45,670 nucleotides of DNA. Origin: a virus. The stretch covers positions 1 through 45,670 of the IMG/VR virus record IMGVR_UViG_3300027782_000137, one strand, 5' to 3'. Below the pieces are notes generated by a model that was not told where the DNA came from, made no database searches, and saw only the letters and a program-made list of their open reading frames with translations. Position numbers and translations under genes: made by a program. Each line of letters starts with the position of its first letter. Position 1 is the first letter of the stretch. Below, in pieces: positions 21,001 through 28,669 of the stretch.

Positions 21001-21003
21001 TCC

Positions 21004-21065
21004 TGTGCCACTTTAACAACTGGCACACTACTCCTTCGGGTGTGGTGTGCTTCCTCCTATATAAT
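21004..21065 (+). promoter_or_regulatory. Stem-loop plus -10 promoter cassette
   Basis: 'tgtgccactttaacaactggcacac' is a GTGCCA/TGGCAC stem; a second CACACTAC...GTGGTGTG hairpin follows; then TATAAT (21060-21065). Confidence 0.6.
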
Positions 21066-21085
21066 ACTTACATATATCTATTAAA

Positions 21086-21655
21086 ATGCCTAATTTTACA
21101 TTTAAAGAAAATTTAATTTATTCTGACCCAGAAGTTTATGAGTCATTGGTAACCCACTTTAATCGAATTGCCGACATTCTTAAGAATAAAAAATTTGAAT
21201 GGGAAGATGAAGGACTTCCAGAAAATGAGTTCAACATTGGTTGTGACTTTGAAAAATGGATGCGAGCAGTTGATGAAGACCACCAAGCAACTCTTGAAGT
21301 TGCAAGAAAAAATGGTGAATACACAGGGCGAGAGATTTTCTCTCCAGAGAATACTTTAAAGTGTTTTGAACCAATTAAAGAGTATTTCGATGGATTTGTA
21401 TATGGCGGTCCAACTGGAATTTATAACAACCAAAGTTTCCTTGTAAAAAGTAACGCATTCTATACTTATGAAGAACTTGTGGAGTTTGTGAAAGAATTAA
21501 AACAAAATACCCAAACTCTTTTTCTTTATCGGGTTTACAGTAAAATTGGTAAAAAACTGATTTCTGGGGATATCTATGACCCTGATTCGGAACTTGTTTA
21601 TGGTGAAGAGTGTGATATATACAAACTTCGGTATATTGATTTTCCTGCATCTTGA
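21086..21655 (+). CDS. Unknown protein, 189 residues
   Basis: One of the larger unknowns in the accessory region (MPNFTFKENLIYSDPEVYES...). Mixed alpha-beta, acidic, no membrane segment. It is alone behind its own promoter. GGPTGIYNN (about 113) and a YDPDSELVYGEECD segment are candidate loops. No family recognised. Confidence 0.75.
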   Translation: MPNFTFKENLIYSDPEVYESLVTHFNRIADILKNKKFEWEDEGLPENEFNIGCDFEKWMRAVDEDHQATLEVARKNGEYTGREIFSPENTLKCFEPIKEYFDGFVYGGPTGIYNNQSFLVKSNAFYTYEELVEFVKELKQNTQTLFLYRVYSKIGKKLISGDIYDPDSELVYGEECDIYKLRYIDFPAS

Positions 21656-21676
21656 CCGAATGTGACTCTTTTTAAA

Positions 21677-21718
21677 CTGACACACTAAACGAGCACTGGA
21701 GTATGATTATGCTATTAT
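21677..21718 (+). promoter_or_regulatory. Extended -10 promoter
   Basis: 'aactgacacactaaacgagcac' is the cassette core, followed by TGCTATTAT (-10 at 21713-21718). Confidence 0.55.
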
Positions 21719-21745
21719 GGTTGAAGTGGAGAGAGAGACCTCTGA

Positions 21746-22009
21746 ATGACCTATTCTAATCTATCAAAAATTAAACCAAAACTTCGCACATCAGGCAGGG
21801 TGTCTGGAAATTTTGGAAGGAGCAAATGTAAAGCAGGTTCTCCATTAACAACTCTCGGTGAAACTACAGGCACTGTAGGTAATCTTTCAACACAAGATGA
21901 TTACTTGGAGAGATTGTATAAAGCTTTTGACTTAACTCAAGATAAAGAGCTAAAAAAGTATATTTACGAGCAAATTCGTAAAATCTTAATTCAACAAGGT
22001 AAGTGGTAA
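21746..22009 (+). CDS. Small basic protein
   Basis: 87 residues: a flexible basic N-terminus rich in Gly, Ser and Thr (KPKLRTSGRVSGNFGRSKCK) and a helical C-terminus. Unknown. Confidence 0.6.
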   Translation: MTYSNLSKIKPKLRTSGRVSGNFGRSKCKAGSPLTTLGETTGTVGNLSTQDDYLERLYKAFDLTQDKELKKYIYEQIRKILIQQGKW

Positions 22010-22049
22010 TAATTCTTCGTCCAAACTCACCCCCATCTCTTTTAATTTT

Positions 22050-22340
22050 ATGTCAATGTCCGGTCATCTAATAGGTTTCCGTGTACCTGATGAAAATTTT
22101 GAAAATCAAAAGCAAGTATTTATTGCTTGCGTAAAGGCTAGAGTATCAGTTCCATCTGAAACTTTAAAATACTTTGATAATATTGAGCCATACGAGCATA
22201 ATATTCATCTTATAGATTCTGCTCTAACAGTTAAAATTCCTCATCATGAATATCATGCTGATATGGAAGATGGATTGGAAATTAATGTTTCAGAAATCCC
22301 TTCTGGAGTTCAAAGAATTCGTTTTTGGAATTCTTATTGA
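22050..22340 (+). CDS. Conserved small phage protein (GFRxPDE family)
   Basis: 96 residues: HLIGFRVPDENFENQKQVFI, ACVKARVSVPSE, and a terminal SGVQRIRFWNSY. It matches a family seen in many phages ('GfrpPdexw...aC..a...vP.e' and a final 'i.Fxnsy'). Function unknown. Confidence 0.7.
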   Translation: MSMSGHLIGFRVPDENFENQKQVFIACVKARVSVPSETLKYFDNIEPYEHNIHLIDSALTVKIPHHEYHADMEDGLEINVSEIPSGVQRIRFWNSY

Positions 22341-22370
22341 TTTTTGACCTAAATCCTACTTACAAACAAA

Positions 22371-23042
22371 ATGATTGACCTTTCACGATACTCTGGCACT
22401 GATGAAGAAGTACAAGTAACTTTTAGAGATGGTAATTCGTCTACTGGGAAGTTATTTTTATATGACAAAGAGAAAAATACTTATCTTTTCAAATCCGAAT
22501 TACGAAACTCAGTTAATACTATGAAAGGTATTGGTTGTTTTACTTCTTATGATGATATTGTAAAAGTTGAACCCGTAAACCTCAAACCAATTAAGATTAA
22601 TCTTTCACATTTTGTTGGAAAAAATGTAAGGGTAACCTATACAAACGGTGAAGAAAGAATCGGGGTAGTTACATTAAATGAATTTCTACCTAGTCATACT
22701 AAACAATATAGACTTGTAGATAAAAACCAAAATAGAATTTCAGATCATTACCACTCTGGCACTTGTTACTATTTCACAAAAAATAGTATTATCAAAGTTG
22801 AACTCGTAAACCCTGAAAAACCAAAACAAATGTATCCTAATACACTAGATCCTAAAACACTGAATACGATTGCATCTGCACTCACTCCAGAGACAATCAA
22901 GTATATTGAATCACACGAAAAGTATGCAGAGGTGATGCAGGCTCTTATTATTGAGTTTGTTGAGAAGAATGTGGGCGTTGCAAATAATGAATTGCCGTTT
23001 ATGATTTTTGACAATATGCATCTTGCTAAAGTGAGGGATTGA
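22371..23042 (+). CDS. Protein with two Sm-like domains
   Basis: 223 residues. Two successive modules, IDLSRYSGTDEEVQVTFRDG and INLSHFVGKNVRVTYTNGEE, each begin an Sm1-like strand set ('lS.yiG..V.V...nG....G.v'), about 75 residues apart; a helical domain follows (about 155-223). Sm-like barrels bind RNA or proteins. The 34716 gene has a related single module. Assignment is by pattern only. Confidence 0.65.
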   Translation: MIDLSRYSGTDEEVQVTFRDGNSSTGKLFLYDKEKNTYLFKSELRNSVNTMKGIGCFTSYDDIVKVEPVNLKPIKINLSHFVGKNVRVTYTNGEERIGVVTLNEFLPSHTKQYRLVDKNQNRISDHYHSGTCYYFTKNSIIKVELVNPEKPKQMYPNTLDPKTLNTIASALTPETIKYIESHEKYAEVMQALIIEFVEKNVGVANNELPFMIFDNMHLAKVRD

Positions 23043-23043
23043 A

Positions 23044-23208
23044 ATGTCTATGGACTCTGAAGATGCAGAACTATTCAGATTTTGGGCATCTGAATTATGT
23101 GCCCAAAGAAAACAAGTTCTTAATGCTCTTGAATGGTGTAGAACGCCAACCGAAGTAAGGAGCACTCTTTCCGCTCTTTTAGCCTTAAAAAAGGCTTGTG
23201 GCCAATAA
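23044..23208 (+). CDS. Very small helical protein
   Basis: 54 residues (MSMDSEDAELFRFWASELCA...), 1 nt after the previous stop. Unknown. Confidence 0.6.
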   Translation: MSMDSEDAELFRFWASELCAQRKQVLNALEWCRTPTEVRSTLSALLALKKACGQ

Positions 23209-23220
23209 AGTATAGCTGCT

Positions 23221-23278
23221 GTGCCACTTGTGGAACTGGCACACTAAACGAGCACCAGCCCCTAAAATGTGGTATTCT
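23221..23278 (+). promoter_or_regulatory. Conserved promoter cassette, copy B1
   Basis: GTGCCA (23221-23226)/TGGCAC (23237-23242) stem, conserved core ACACTAAACGAGCACCAGCC, then TGGTATTCT (-10 at 23273-23278) and a GGAGGTGGGAGAG leader. One of eight closely similar copies (B1-B8). Confidence 0.7.
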
Positions 23279-23349
23279 TAGGAGGTGGGAGAGAGTGCGG
23301 GGTCAAAACGCACCCTCTTTATACAAAAAACAAACAAGAAAAGAACCCA

Positions 23350-23526
23350 ATGATTACTCAAGTCGTTCAGTTTAAAAATCTTGAAGAGCAATACAAGGCT
23401 ATGCTGAAAGAAGAACTTGACCCAGAGCGAGCAATTTATATTGTTAAAGACAACAAAAACAATGTGAAGTCCATTACTACTTCTGTAATGGCTGCAATTC
23501 AGAAGACGCAATCAAAAAATAGCTGA
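23350..23526 (+). CDS. Very small protein of unknown function
   Basis: 58 residues from ATG 23350: MITQVVQFKNLEEQYKAMLK. The in-frame ATG further upstream lies inside the promoter cassette. Unknown. Confidence 0.6.
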   Translation: MITQVVQFKNLEEQYKAMLKEELDPERAIYIVKDNKNNVKSITTSVMAAIQKTQSKNS

Positions 23527-23536
23527 AGTAACTCAA

Positions 23537-23749
23537 ATGAACGCATTTAACGTCAATTCAAATTACGGTCACATTCACATTGGTTTTGCTTACATTGGTT
23601 GGAATAACAATCCTTCCCTTCCTGTAAATGATACCGATTGTGGTGATGAAATCTTTGGTTTCGCTATCGGTAGCTTCTACATTGGTTTTTATTCTGATGG
23701 CAAATGGTGTGCAGGTTTTCTAGACGAGAATGGCTGCCTTTCTGATTGA
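23537..23749 (+). CDS. Small Gly/aromatic-rich protein
   Basis: 70 residues (MNAFNVNSNYGHIHIGFAYI...). Beta-rich, with repeating IGF/GFA motifs and two Cys. The stop overlaps a short spacer. Unknown. Confidence 0.6.
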   Translation: MNAFNVNSNYGHIHIGFAYIGWNNNPSLPVNDTDCGDEIFGFAIGSFYIGFYSDGKWCAGFLDENGCLSD

Positions 23750-23799
23750 GATTAAATCCTAGTAAAAACCATTTGTCACACATCCTAAACAAAACTAAA

Positions 23800-24159
23800 A
23801 TGACTAAAAAGACTTACGATTGGTCTCAACCTGTAATGAGCCTTCTTCACAAACTTCAAAAAGCTGGAGTTCAGATTGTCTCCGTGAATGATGGTGAAGG
23901 TTATGAAAAAGTATCGGGTAATACTAAACTTGCAACCCGAAAAGATGCAGCAGATAGGATTACTGCTGTAGATGAAGCCTGGGTGAGAGTTCAACATCAA
24001 GATGATTTTGCAACTCTATTCATTGTTCTAGGAAATAATACTAACGAAATCCTTGCAGATTATAGTTTCCCTCCTCACACTCAACTTGAAGAAATTCTTG
24101 AGGGTGTAAGTGAAGCCTTCTACGAACAATGGGAAGATGTTCCCTGTCCTATGGTTTAA
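23800..24159 (+). CDS. Unknown protein, 119 residues
   Basis: From ATG 23800: MTKKTYDWSQPVMSLLHKLQ. Strand-helix alternation (VQIVSVNDGEGYE, ATLFIVLGNN) suggests a compact alpha-beta domain. Unknown. Confidence 0.7.
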   Translation: MTKKTYDWSQPVMSLLHKLQKAGVQIVSVNDGEGYEKVSGNTKLATRKDAADRITAVDEAWVRVQHQDDFATLFIVLGNNTNEILADYSFPPHTQLEEILEGVSEAFYEQWEDVPCPMV

Positions 24160-24198
24160 ATAATTTTTAATAGTTTACCCTTTTACTCTGAAACTAAA

Positions 24199-24648
24199 AT
24201 GACTAAAATAGTTTATAATGCCTGCTTCGGTGGGTTTGCTCTTTCTAAACTTGCCTGCCAGCGTTATTGGGAAATTAAAGGACAACAAGTATGGATTGAA
24301 GAAGATAAAGAATTTTCTAGCGTCGGATTGTTCACAGTATGGTTGGTGCCTTATGAGGAACGTGTGACTACAAATAGTAAGTCCTTCAACTCTATGAGTA
24401 TGGAAGAAAGAATTACCCATAATAGAAAGTATAATGAGCAAACTTGGAATGAGAGGGAGGTTTCTCGTCACGACCCTATTCTTGTTCAAGTTGTAGAAGA
24501 ACTTGGATAAAAAGCAAATGGTAAATATGCCAATTTGAGAATTGACGAGGTTGATGGTCTTTATCGTATTGATGAATACGATGGTGCTGAGAGTGTAAAA
24601 ACTCCAGGTTGTTATGAATGGCAAAACGCAAATGATTTTGTCTTTTAA
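24199..24648 (+). pseudogene. Conserved phage gene with an in-frame TAA
   Basis: The first frame gives 103 residues: MTKIVYNACFGGFALSKLAC ... RHDPILVQVVEELG. In the family as I know it, the text continues '(E)KANG.ya.L.i.e......Y.IdEYDG.E.V'. Here TAA (24508-24510) replaces the expected Glu codon, and the same frame goes on as KANGKYANLRIDEVDG and YRIDEYDGAESV to TAA 24648, for 149 sense codons. One base (GAA to TAA) explains it. A truncated but working protein, readthrough, decay or a sequence error are all possible. Confidence 0.7.
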
Positions 24649-24662
24649 TTTTTTAATAGCGT

Positions 24663-24719
24663 GTGCCACCTGTGGAACTGGCACACTAAACGAGCACCAG
24701 CCCTAAAATGTGGTATTCT
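24663..24719 (+). promoter_or_regulatory. Conserved promoter cassette, copy B2
   Basis: GTGCCA (24663-24668)/TGGCAC (24679-24684), the conserved core, TGGTATTCT (-10 at 24714-24719), then GGAGGTGGGAGAG. Confidence 0.7.
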
Positions 24720-24781
24720 TAGGAGGTGGGAGAGGGCTGCTTAAGCTCTTTATCACAAAAGTAGTTTACTAAATTATTCAA

Positions 24782-25381
24782 ATGAATTTCACTATTGAAA
24801 AGAAAGGTCAATTCATTGAGTTTGACTCTGCTTTTGATGATACTCAAGAGGCTGTAAAATATATCAAAGAGTTTCTGCAATGCAGTAGCTTTGCAATGAG
24901 TCTGATTAGCCGTCGCAATCTCTCTGCAAAACAAGAGGCTTGGGTTCACTATCTCGCCACTGAAGAAATTAACGAGAAACTTTTCCCTCAAGAGAAGAAA
25001 GATGGTCCTTATGTTTCTCTCGTCAAGAAAATGTATGATGGAGTGAAATCCAAAAATCGTAAGTTCACTCTCCGCCTTCCAGGTAACATCACTATTTGCA
25101 CTGTTACGAAAGGGATTAACCTCAATCACCTTTATGTCTTTGAGAATGGTAATTACTCGGGTAAAATCACTCCAGAAGGTGTTTTTCAAGGTAATACGAG
25201 TGAGGATACTCTCAGTCTTCTTGAAGATGCAAATGAGAACCTCATCAAACTCGCACAACTATTCGGTCACGAAACCGGGCAGTGTTCTATTTGTAATCGT
25301 GAGTTGAGTGATAAGAAGTCCATTCAACTTGGTATTGGACCTATTTGCCTCAAGCGACTTCAATGTGATGGTGAGGTGTAG
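24782..25381 (+). CDS. Zinc-binding protein with C-terminal DUF6011-like motif
   Basis: 199 residues. The C-terminus GQCSICNRELSDKKSIQLGI then GPICLKRL is the DUF6011 pattern: CxxC, then 'S...GiGPxC', a single zinc site. An N-terminal helical domain contains SAKQEAWVHYLA, and the middle is beta-rich (FTLRLPGNITICTVTKG). Proteins with this tail are often fused to other domains in phages and actinobacteria; function unknown. Confidence 0.8.
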   Translation: MNFTIEKKGQFIEFDSAFDDTQEAVKYIKEFLQCSSFAMSLISRRNLSAKQEAWVHYLATEEINEKLFPQEKKDGPYVSLVKKMYDGVKSKNRKFTLRLPGNITICTVTKGINLNHLYVFENGNYSGKITPEGVFQGNTSEDTLSLLEDANENLIKLAQLFGHETGQCSICNRELSDKKSIQLGIGPICLKRLQCDGEV

Positions 25382-25428
25382 TAATATACCTCACCCTTTT
25401 TCTTCCCTCTTTCTCCTTATAAACTACT

Positions 25429-25710
25429 ATGGCGCGAAAACTTCAACAACTTAAAGAATCAATTGAAAATCTGATTGAGCAACAAGGTAAAGACGCACCT
25501 GTTGCAGCATTTATCTTCACTCAGGAAGATGTATTTGAAATGGATGAAGAATGTAACTCAATCCCTTATCCACTAGAGATTGCAGAGGTGGTGTTGAATG
25601 AAGTTAAAGATTTAGATTACATCTACAGTCAAATCTTTGAATGTATTGATGATGAAGTGAAAAGAATTCTTGTAAAAGAAGCATTGAGTAATCAATCTCA
25701 ATCTGAATAA
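25429..25710 (+). CDS. Small acidic protein
   Basis: 93 residues (MARKLQQLKESIENLIEQQG...). Alpha-beta with an acidic middle. Unknown. Confidence 0.65.
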   Translation: MARKLQQLKESIENLIEQQGKDAPVAAFIFTQEDVFEMDEECNSIPYPLEIAEVVLNEVKDLDYIYSQIFECIDDEVKRILVKEALSNQSQSE

Positions 25711-25764
25711 TTAACAACTCTAGTAACACACCTTTTTTTTCTGTAAAACTCTCACAAAACCAAA

Positions 25765-25983
25765 ATGTTGGACCTTCAAACTTACAAATCTATTTGCTCG
25801 TTCCTTGAGCAAAAATCTATGACCGAACTTGTGTCTATGATTAAAGAAACTCCCTATTCGGATGATATTCACATCAATGGTTTTATTCTTTTGGCGCGTC
25901 AAGAAAAGTTGAGAAGGAAAATTGAATTTGCGAGTTTTCCTTGGTGGAGAAAAGTTTTTGCAAAACGGTCAGAGAAATATTAA
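25765..25983 (+). CDS. Small protein of unknown function
   Basis: 72 residues, MLDLQTYKSICSFLEQKSMT, with a basic aromatic C-terminus (FPWWRKVFAKRSEKY) that could touch the membrane. Unknown. Confidence 0.6.
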   Translation: MLDLQTYKSICSFLEQKSMTELVSMIKETPYSDDIHINGFILLARQEKLRRKIEFASFPWWRKVFAKRSEKY

Positions 25984-26018
25984 ATAATTATCAGTAAAAC
26001 CCATTTGTCCCACACACT

Positions 26019-26297
26019 ATGACACTCACTACTGAACAAGTTGATACTCTTCTAACCGACCATTGCTATCGTGTTCTTAACAATATGAACCACGATGATT
26101 TGCTTAATTATGCAATGCAAATGATGAAGGAAAGTTTTGATAAAAATCCAGGAATGGGTGATACTGATGTAGATATGCTAATGAGAGATATTTTTATTGC
26201 AGAGGACGATGATGAAGATTCTGTTTATGAGTTTCTTATTGGTAGTGGCATTGAAGATGAAATTGCTGAAGACTTGGTAAGTCCACATAACGAATAA
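26019..26297 (+). CDS. Small acidic helical protein
   Basis: 92 residues (MTLTTEQVDTLLTDHCYRVL...), with an acidic patch (AEDDDEDSVYEFL). Unknown. It ends just before cassette B3. Confidence 0.65.
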   Translation: MTLTTEQVDTLLTDHCYRVLNNMNHDDLLNYAMQMMKESFDKNPGMGDTDVDMLMRDIFIAEDDDEDSVYEFLIGSGIEDEIAEDLVSPHNE

Positions 26298-26302
26298 CCA
26301 CT

Positions 26303-26359
26303 GTGCCACTTGTAGAGGTGGCACACTAAACGAGCACAGCCCCTAGAGTGTGGTATTCT
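26303..26359 (+). promoter_or_regulatory. Conserved promoter cassette, copy B3
   Basis: GTGCCAC (26303-26309)/GTGGCAC (26318-26324), core, TGGTATTCT (-10 at 26354-26359). The leader lacks the ATAAGGTTAAAG module. Confidence 0.65.
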
Positions 26360-26407
26360 AGATGAGTTGGTGGAGCACTTTTCGCTTCACACTCAAAATA
26401 CCGTCAC

Positions 26408-26426
26408 TGAAGTATTAAATACTTCA
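26408..26426. promoter_or_regulatory. 19-bp palindrome in leader
   Basis: TGAAGTATT-A-AATACTTCA, perfect 9-bp arms, between the B3 promoter and ATG 26457. Either an operator or an mRNA hairpin. Confidence 0.5.
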
Positions 26427-26456
26427 GGCTCACCTGTTCTTTTCATCACTTCAAAA

Positions 26457-26780
26457 ATGGCTAAAACTCAACAAGAAATTGAAGCTCGTTATGCTCGTCT
26501 TGCAGAACTTGCTGCTGAAGGTCGTGTGATGGATTCTAAAATGCGCACTCGTGTTGCTAATCAACAACGAAAGAACGCAAAACTTCAACAACAAGCTGAA
26601 AATGTGATTGCAGGGCTACAAGCCTCTCAAATCGCTTCCAATCGCTATAAGGATATCTCCACTGCTGAAGTGGTGAAAGAAGCCACTCCAGAGGCTAATG
26701 TGAGCCTCCCACGCAATAAGACAGAAGATACACTTGCAGTTCAAGCCTCTAAAGTTATTCAAGAGCTTCTGAATAGCTGA
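26457..26780 (+). CDS. Coiled-coil protein
   Basis: 107 residues from ATG 26457: MAKTQQEIEARYARLAELAA, with Gln/Ala-rich heptads through residue 75. The in-frame ATG at 26367 lies in the promoter leader. Unknown. Confidence 0.65.
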   Translation: MAKTQQEIEARYARLAELAAEGRVMDSKMRTRVANQQRKNAKLQQQAENVIAGLQASQIASNRYKDISTAEVVKEATPEANVSLPRNKTEDTLAVQASKVIQELLNS

Positions 26781-26783
26781 TAA

Positions 26784-26813
26784 CCTCTCTCTCTCTCACA
26801 CACACACACACAC
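26784..26813. repeat. CT/CA dinucleotide tract
   Basis: (CT)n running into (CA)n between two genes. Similar pyrimidine tracts precede starts at about 29.23, 30.21, 31.41, 31.85 and 34.70 kb, and GA tracts occur at 36.75 and 38.14 kb. Confidence 0.7.
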
Positions 26814-26830
26814 TTTCAATCTAAAAAACA

Positions 26831-26956
26831 ATGACTTACTCGCAAGTTTGCCTTCTCATTAGTAGTATGTATGTTGTAGTATTAAATAGAGATAATCCTA
26901 GAGTCCTAGCAGGATTGTCAGTATTTTGGGTCATCCTCTCACTCATCGCTAAGTAA
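26831..26956 (+). CDS. Very small membrane protein
   Basis: 41 residues with two short hydrophobic segments (VCLLISSMYVVVL and AGLSVFWVILSLIAK). Stop TAA is immediately followed by the next ATG. Unknown. Confidence 0.55.
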   Translation: MTYSQVCLLISSMYVVVLNRDNPRVLAGLSVFWVILSLIAK

Positions 26957-27151
26957 ATGAAACTTCAAGTAACTCAAATTGAATATGATTTCACTTGTGA
27001 TGATGGACAAGTTGCAAAGAAACTTCAAGATAATCTTACTAAGTATGCTGTTGGTAGGGTGTATGAAGTAGAGAGTGAAGACTATCTTGCTGATGCAATC
27101 AGTGATGATACTGGTTGGTGTGTAAAATCTGTTTATTCCATTGAGGTTTAA
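26957..27151 (+). CDS. Very small acidic protein
   Basis: 64 residues (MKLQVTQIEYDFTCDDGQVA...), beta-alpha-beta layout. Starts directly at the previous stop. Unknown. Confidence 0.6.
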   Translation: MKLQVTQIEYDFTCDDGQVAKKLQDNLTKYAVGRVYEVESEDYLADAISDDTGWCVKSVYSIEV

Positions 27152-27156
27152 TTACA

Positions 27157-27378
27157 ATGAGATTTCAAACTCCAACCAAACTTGAAGTCTTTCTTGATGG
27201 ATTCCGAAACTGTTTGACTGCTTTAGAATATTACGATGAAATGAGTGATTATAAATCATCTCGTATTGAGTTTTGGGAAGTGTTATCTGATGGATGGATG
27301 AATACATACATTTATCCTTACGATGACCCTTTCAATCGTAATATTTCTAAAGAACGCACAATGAGGATTGGTAAATGA
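27157..27378 (+). CDS. Small protein of unknown function
   Basis: 73 residues (MRFQTPTKLEVFLDGFRNCL...). The ATGA overlap with the next gene indicates coupling. Unknown. Confidence 0.6.
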   Translation: MRFQTPTKLEVFLDGFRNCLTALEYYDEMSDYKSSRIEFWEVLSDGWMNTYIYPYDDPFNRNISKERTMRIGK

Positions 27379-27527
27379 ACCTTACAAGTCAATTTGAGTA
27401 TGAAAAGTTTGCAAGAATGGTGGATGAATGTGATGATGTAGAATGGTTGCGAACACAACTTAAATCATTTATCAAGTTACATTACACCTACAAAGAAACT
27501 ACTGCAACTTTGCTTTATAACAAATGA
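27375..27527 (+). CDS. Small helical protein, vaguely NblA-like
   Basis: 50 residues: MNLTSQFEYEKFARMVDECD then WLRTQLKSFIKLHYTYKETT. The order short N-terminus, 'QFexekF', helix, 'L...l......yKe' recalls NblA, the phycobilisome-degradation adaptor that some freshwater cyanophages carry. It also fits a generic short cyanophage helix-hairpin protein. Similarity is weak and by eye only. Confidence 0.5.
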   Translation: MNLTSQFEYEKFARMVDECDDVEWLRTQLKSFIKLHYTYKETTATLLYNK

Positions 27528-27703
27528 AACCAAATTTCCGCAAGTTGATTGAAAAATGTATTGATATTGGAATTGAGAGAGGATGGAACGCAGCACATAA
27601 ACACGTAGATAATCCTCTACCTGATGAAATTAAGGATTTCATTAGTGATAAGATTATGGGCGAAATCTACGAATACTTTACATTTGATGAGGAGTTTGTA
27701 TAA
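27524..27703 (+). CDS. Small helical protein
   Basis: 59 residues (MKPNFRKLIEKCIDIGIERG...). It overlaps the previous stop by 4 bp. Last gene before a 500-nt non-coding stretch. Unknown. Confidence 0.6.
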   Translation: MKPNFRKLIEKCIDIGIERGWNAAHKHVDNPLPDEIKDFISDKIMGEIYEYFTFDEEFV

Positions 27704-27711
27704 AGAATAGC

Positions 27712-27772
27712 GAGTGTGCCACTTGTTGCACTGTCCACTATTCTCCCCACGCAGGCTCAAATCTGCTATACT
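27712..27772 (+). promoter_or_regulatory. Promoter cassette for the non-coding region
   Basis: A degraded 'gtgtgccacttgttgcactgtcc' stem, then TGCTATACT (-10 at 27767-27772). A transcript would start near 27779 and contain no long ORF for about 430 nt. Confidence 0.6.
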
Positions 27773-27778
27773 GGTTAA

Positions 27779-28180
27779 GTTCTGGAGCTAGTACAATGGA
27801 TTATTAAGATGCTGCTAATGATTCTCGGAGTTTAACACTCTGTTACATAAAATCAAATCTGATTTCTAAACAACCAAAATGGGAATGAGGTGCGCCCTTA
27901 AAGACACTCCACTACTAACATCTAACCAGTGTTCTTTATTTTGTGTTGAGTGGTTCTCAAATAGGAGCAAGCGTCTAAGTGCTTTACGACTTGTATTCCG
28001 AAAGAAAAAACATGCACTCTAGGGGTCTACATCCTAGACGACCAAAGTAGACTAGCGAATAGTGAACTTGTTTCCCGCTATTCCGAATACAAGTCCACAA
28101 CTAGGGGGATTAGGAAGCAGGGAGAGGTTAAACAAAGGTGGCGATTAAAACATTGCCACCTGTCTTTCCTCTCTCAAACA
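27779..28180 (+). ncRNA. Candidate structured non-coding RNA with H-type pseudoknot
   Basis: There is no ORF of useful length. Helices: GACTTGTATTC (27988-27998)/GAATACAAGTC (28085-28095), 11 bp, enclosing a pseudoknot, TCTAGG (28018-28023)/CCTAGA (28033-28038) with GTCTAC (28025-28030)/GTAGAC (28047-28052), and a hairpin GAATAG (28057-28062)/CTATTC (28078-28083). A 5' arm CGGAG-TTTAACA-CTCTG (27826-27842) and a 3' hairpin AGGTGGC/GCCACCT inside GAGAGG/CCTCTC flank the core. I could not match it to tmRNA, 6S, RNase P, group I introns or known riboswitches. Confidence 0.6.
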
Positions 28181-28210
28181 TTCTTTTAATTTCACACTCT
28201 CAACAAAACT

Positions 28211-28474
28211 ATGGCTCAATTTGAAATTCGCTATGGAATTGGCGGCGGTTATAATGATATTCGGACTGAAATTATTGAAGTAGATACTTTAGAGCAAGCT
28301 GAACGTGATGCTTATGATGCTGCTTGTGAAATGTTTGAATCATATGATGTATTTGGTAATCAAAATCCCGACTATGATTATGATTCCGAAGATTATCAAG
28401 ATGAATATAATGAAGAGCGGGAACGTTGGATTGAAGCTTCTGCGCGTCCTGTTGGAGAGGAGTTTAAGAACTAA
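28211..28474 (+). CDS. Small acidic Tyr/Asp-rich protein
   Basis: 87 residues: MAQFEIRYGIGGGYNDIRTE, a helix with EQAERDAYDAACEMFESYD, an acidic DYDYDSEDYQDEYNEER patch. First gene after the putative ncRNA and possibly on its transcript. Unknown. Confidence 0.65.
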   Translation: MAQFEIRYGIGGGYNDIRTEIIEVDTLEQAERDAYDAACEMFESYDVFGNQNPDYDYDSEDYQDEYNEERERWIEASARPVGEEFKN

Positions 28475-28542
28475 TGGACTTTGGACTTATATTTCTTCTT
28501 CTTTTGTTGGCGTGGATATTTGAGTTAAAAGCTAAAGAATAG
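28474..28542 (+). CDS. Tiny membrane peptide
   Basis: 22 residues, MDFGLIFLLLLLAWIFELKA plus KE: one membrane helix with a charged end. Its ATG overlaps the previous TAA (ctaATGG), which supports coupled translation. Confidence 0.45.
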   Translation: MDFGLIFLLLLLAWIFELKAKE

Positions 28543-28547
28543 TTGCT

Positions 28548-28648
28548 GTGCCACTTGAACAACTGGCACACTAAACGAGCACCAGCCCTAAAATGTGGTA
28601 TTCTTAGGAGGTGGAGAGACGAGGTGCGCCATAAGGTTAAAGTATAAC
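28548..28648 (+). promoter_or_regulatory. Conserved promoter cassette, copy B4, with leader module
   Basis: GTGCCA (28548-28553)/TGGCAC (28564-28569), core, TGGTATTCT (-10 at 28599-28604), GGAGGTGGAGAG, then the leader module ATAAGGTTAAAGTATAAC (28631-28648). Confidence 0.7.
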
Positions 28649-28669
28649 AAAACCTTTGGAGATTTCAAG

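Noticed and set aside
27777-27850. A tRNA-Ser(GCT)-like string (CTGCTAA loop and a CGGAG-TTTAACA-CTCTG arm)
   Set aside because: The T-arm-like hairpin is real, but no acceptor stem or anticodon stem can be formed around it.
27779-28180. tmRNA, group I intron or known cyanophage glutamine riboswitch
   Set aside because: No tRNA-like ends or tag frame, no recognisable P7 core pairing, and none of the glnA/downstream-peptide consensus strings.
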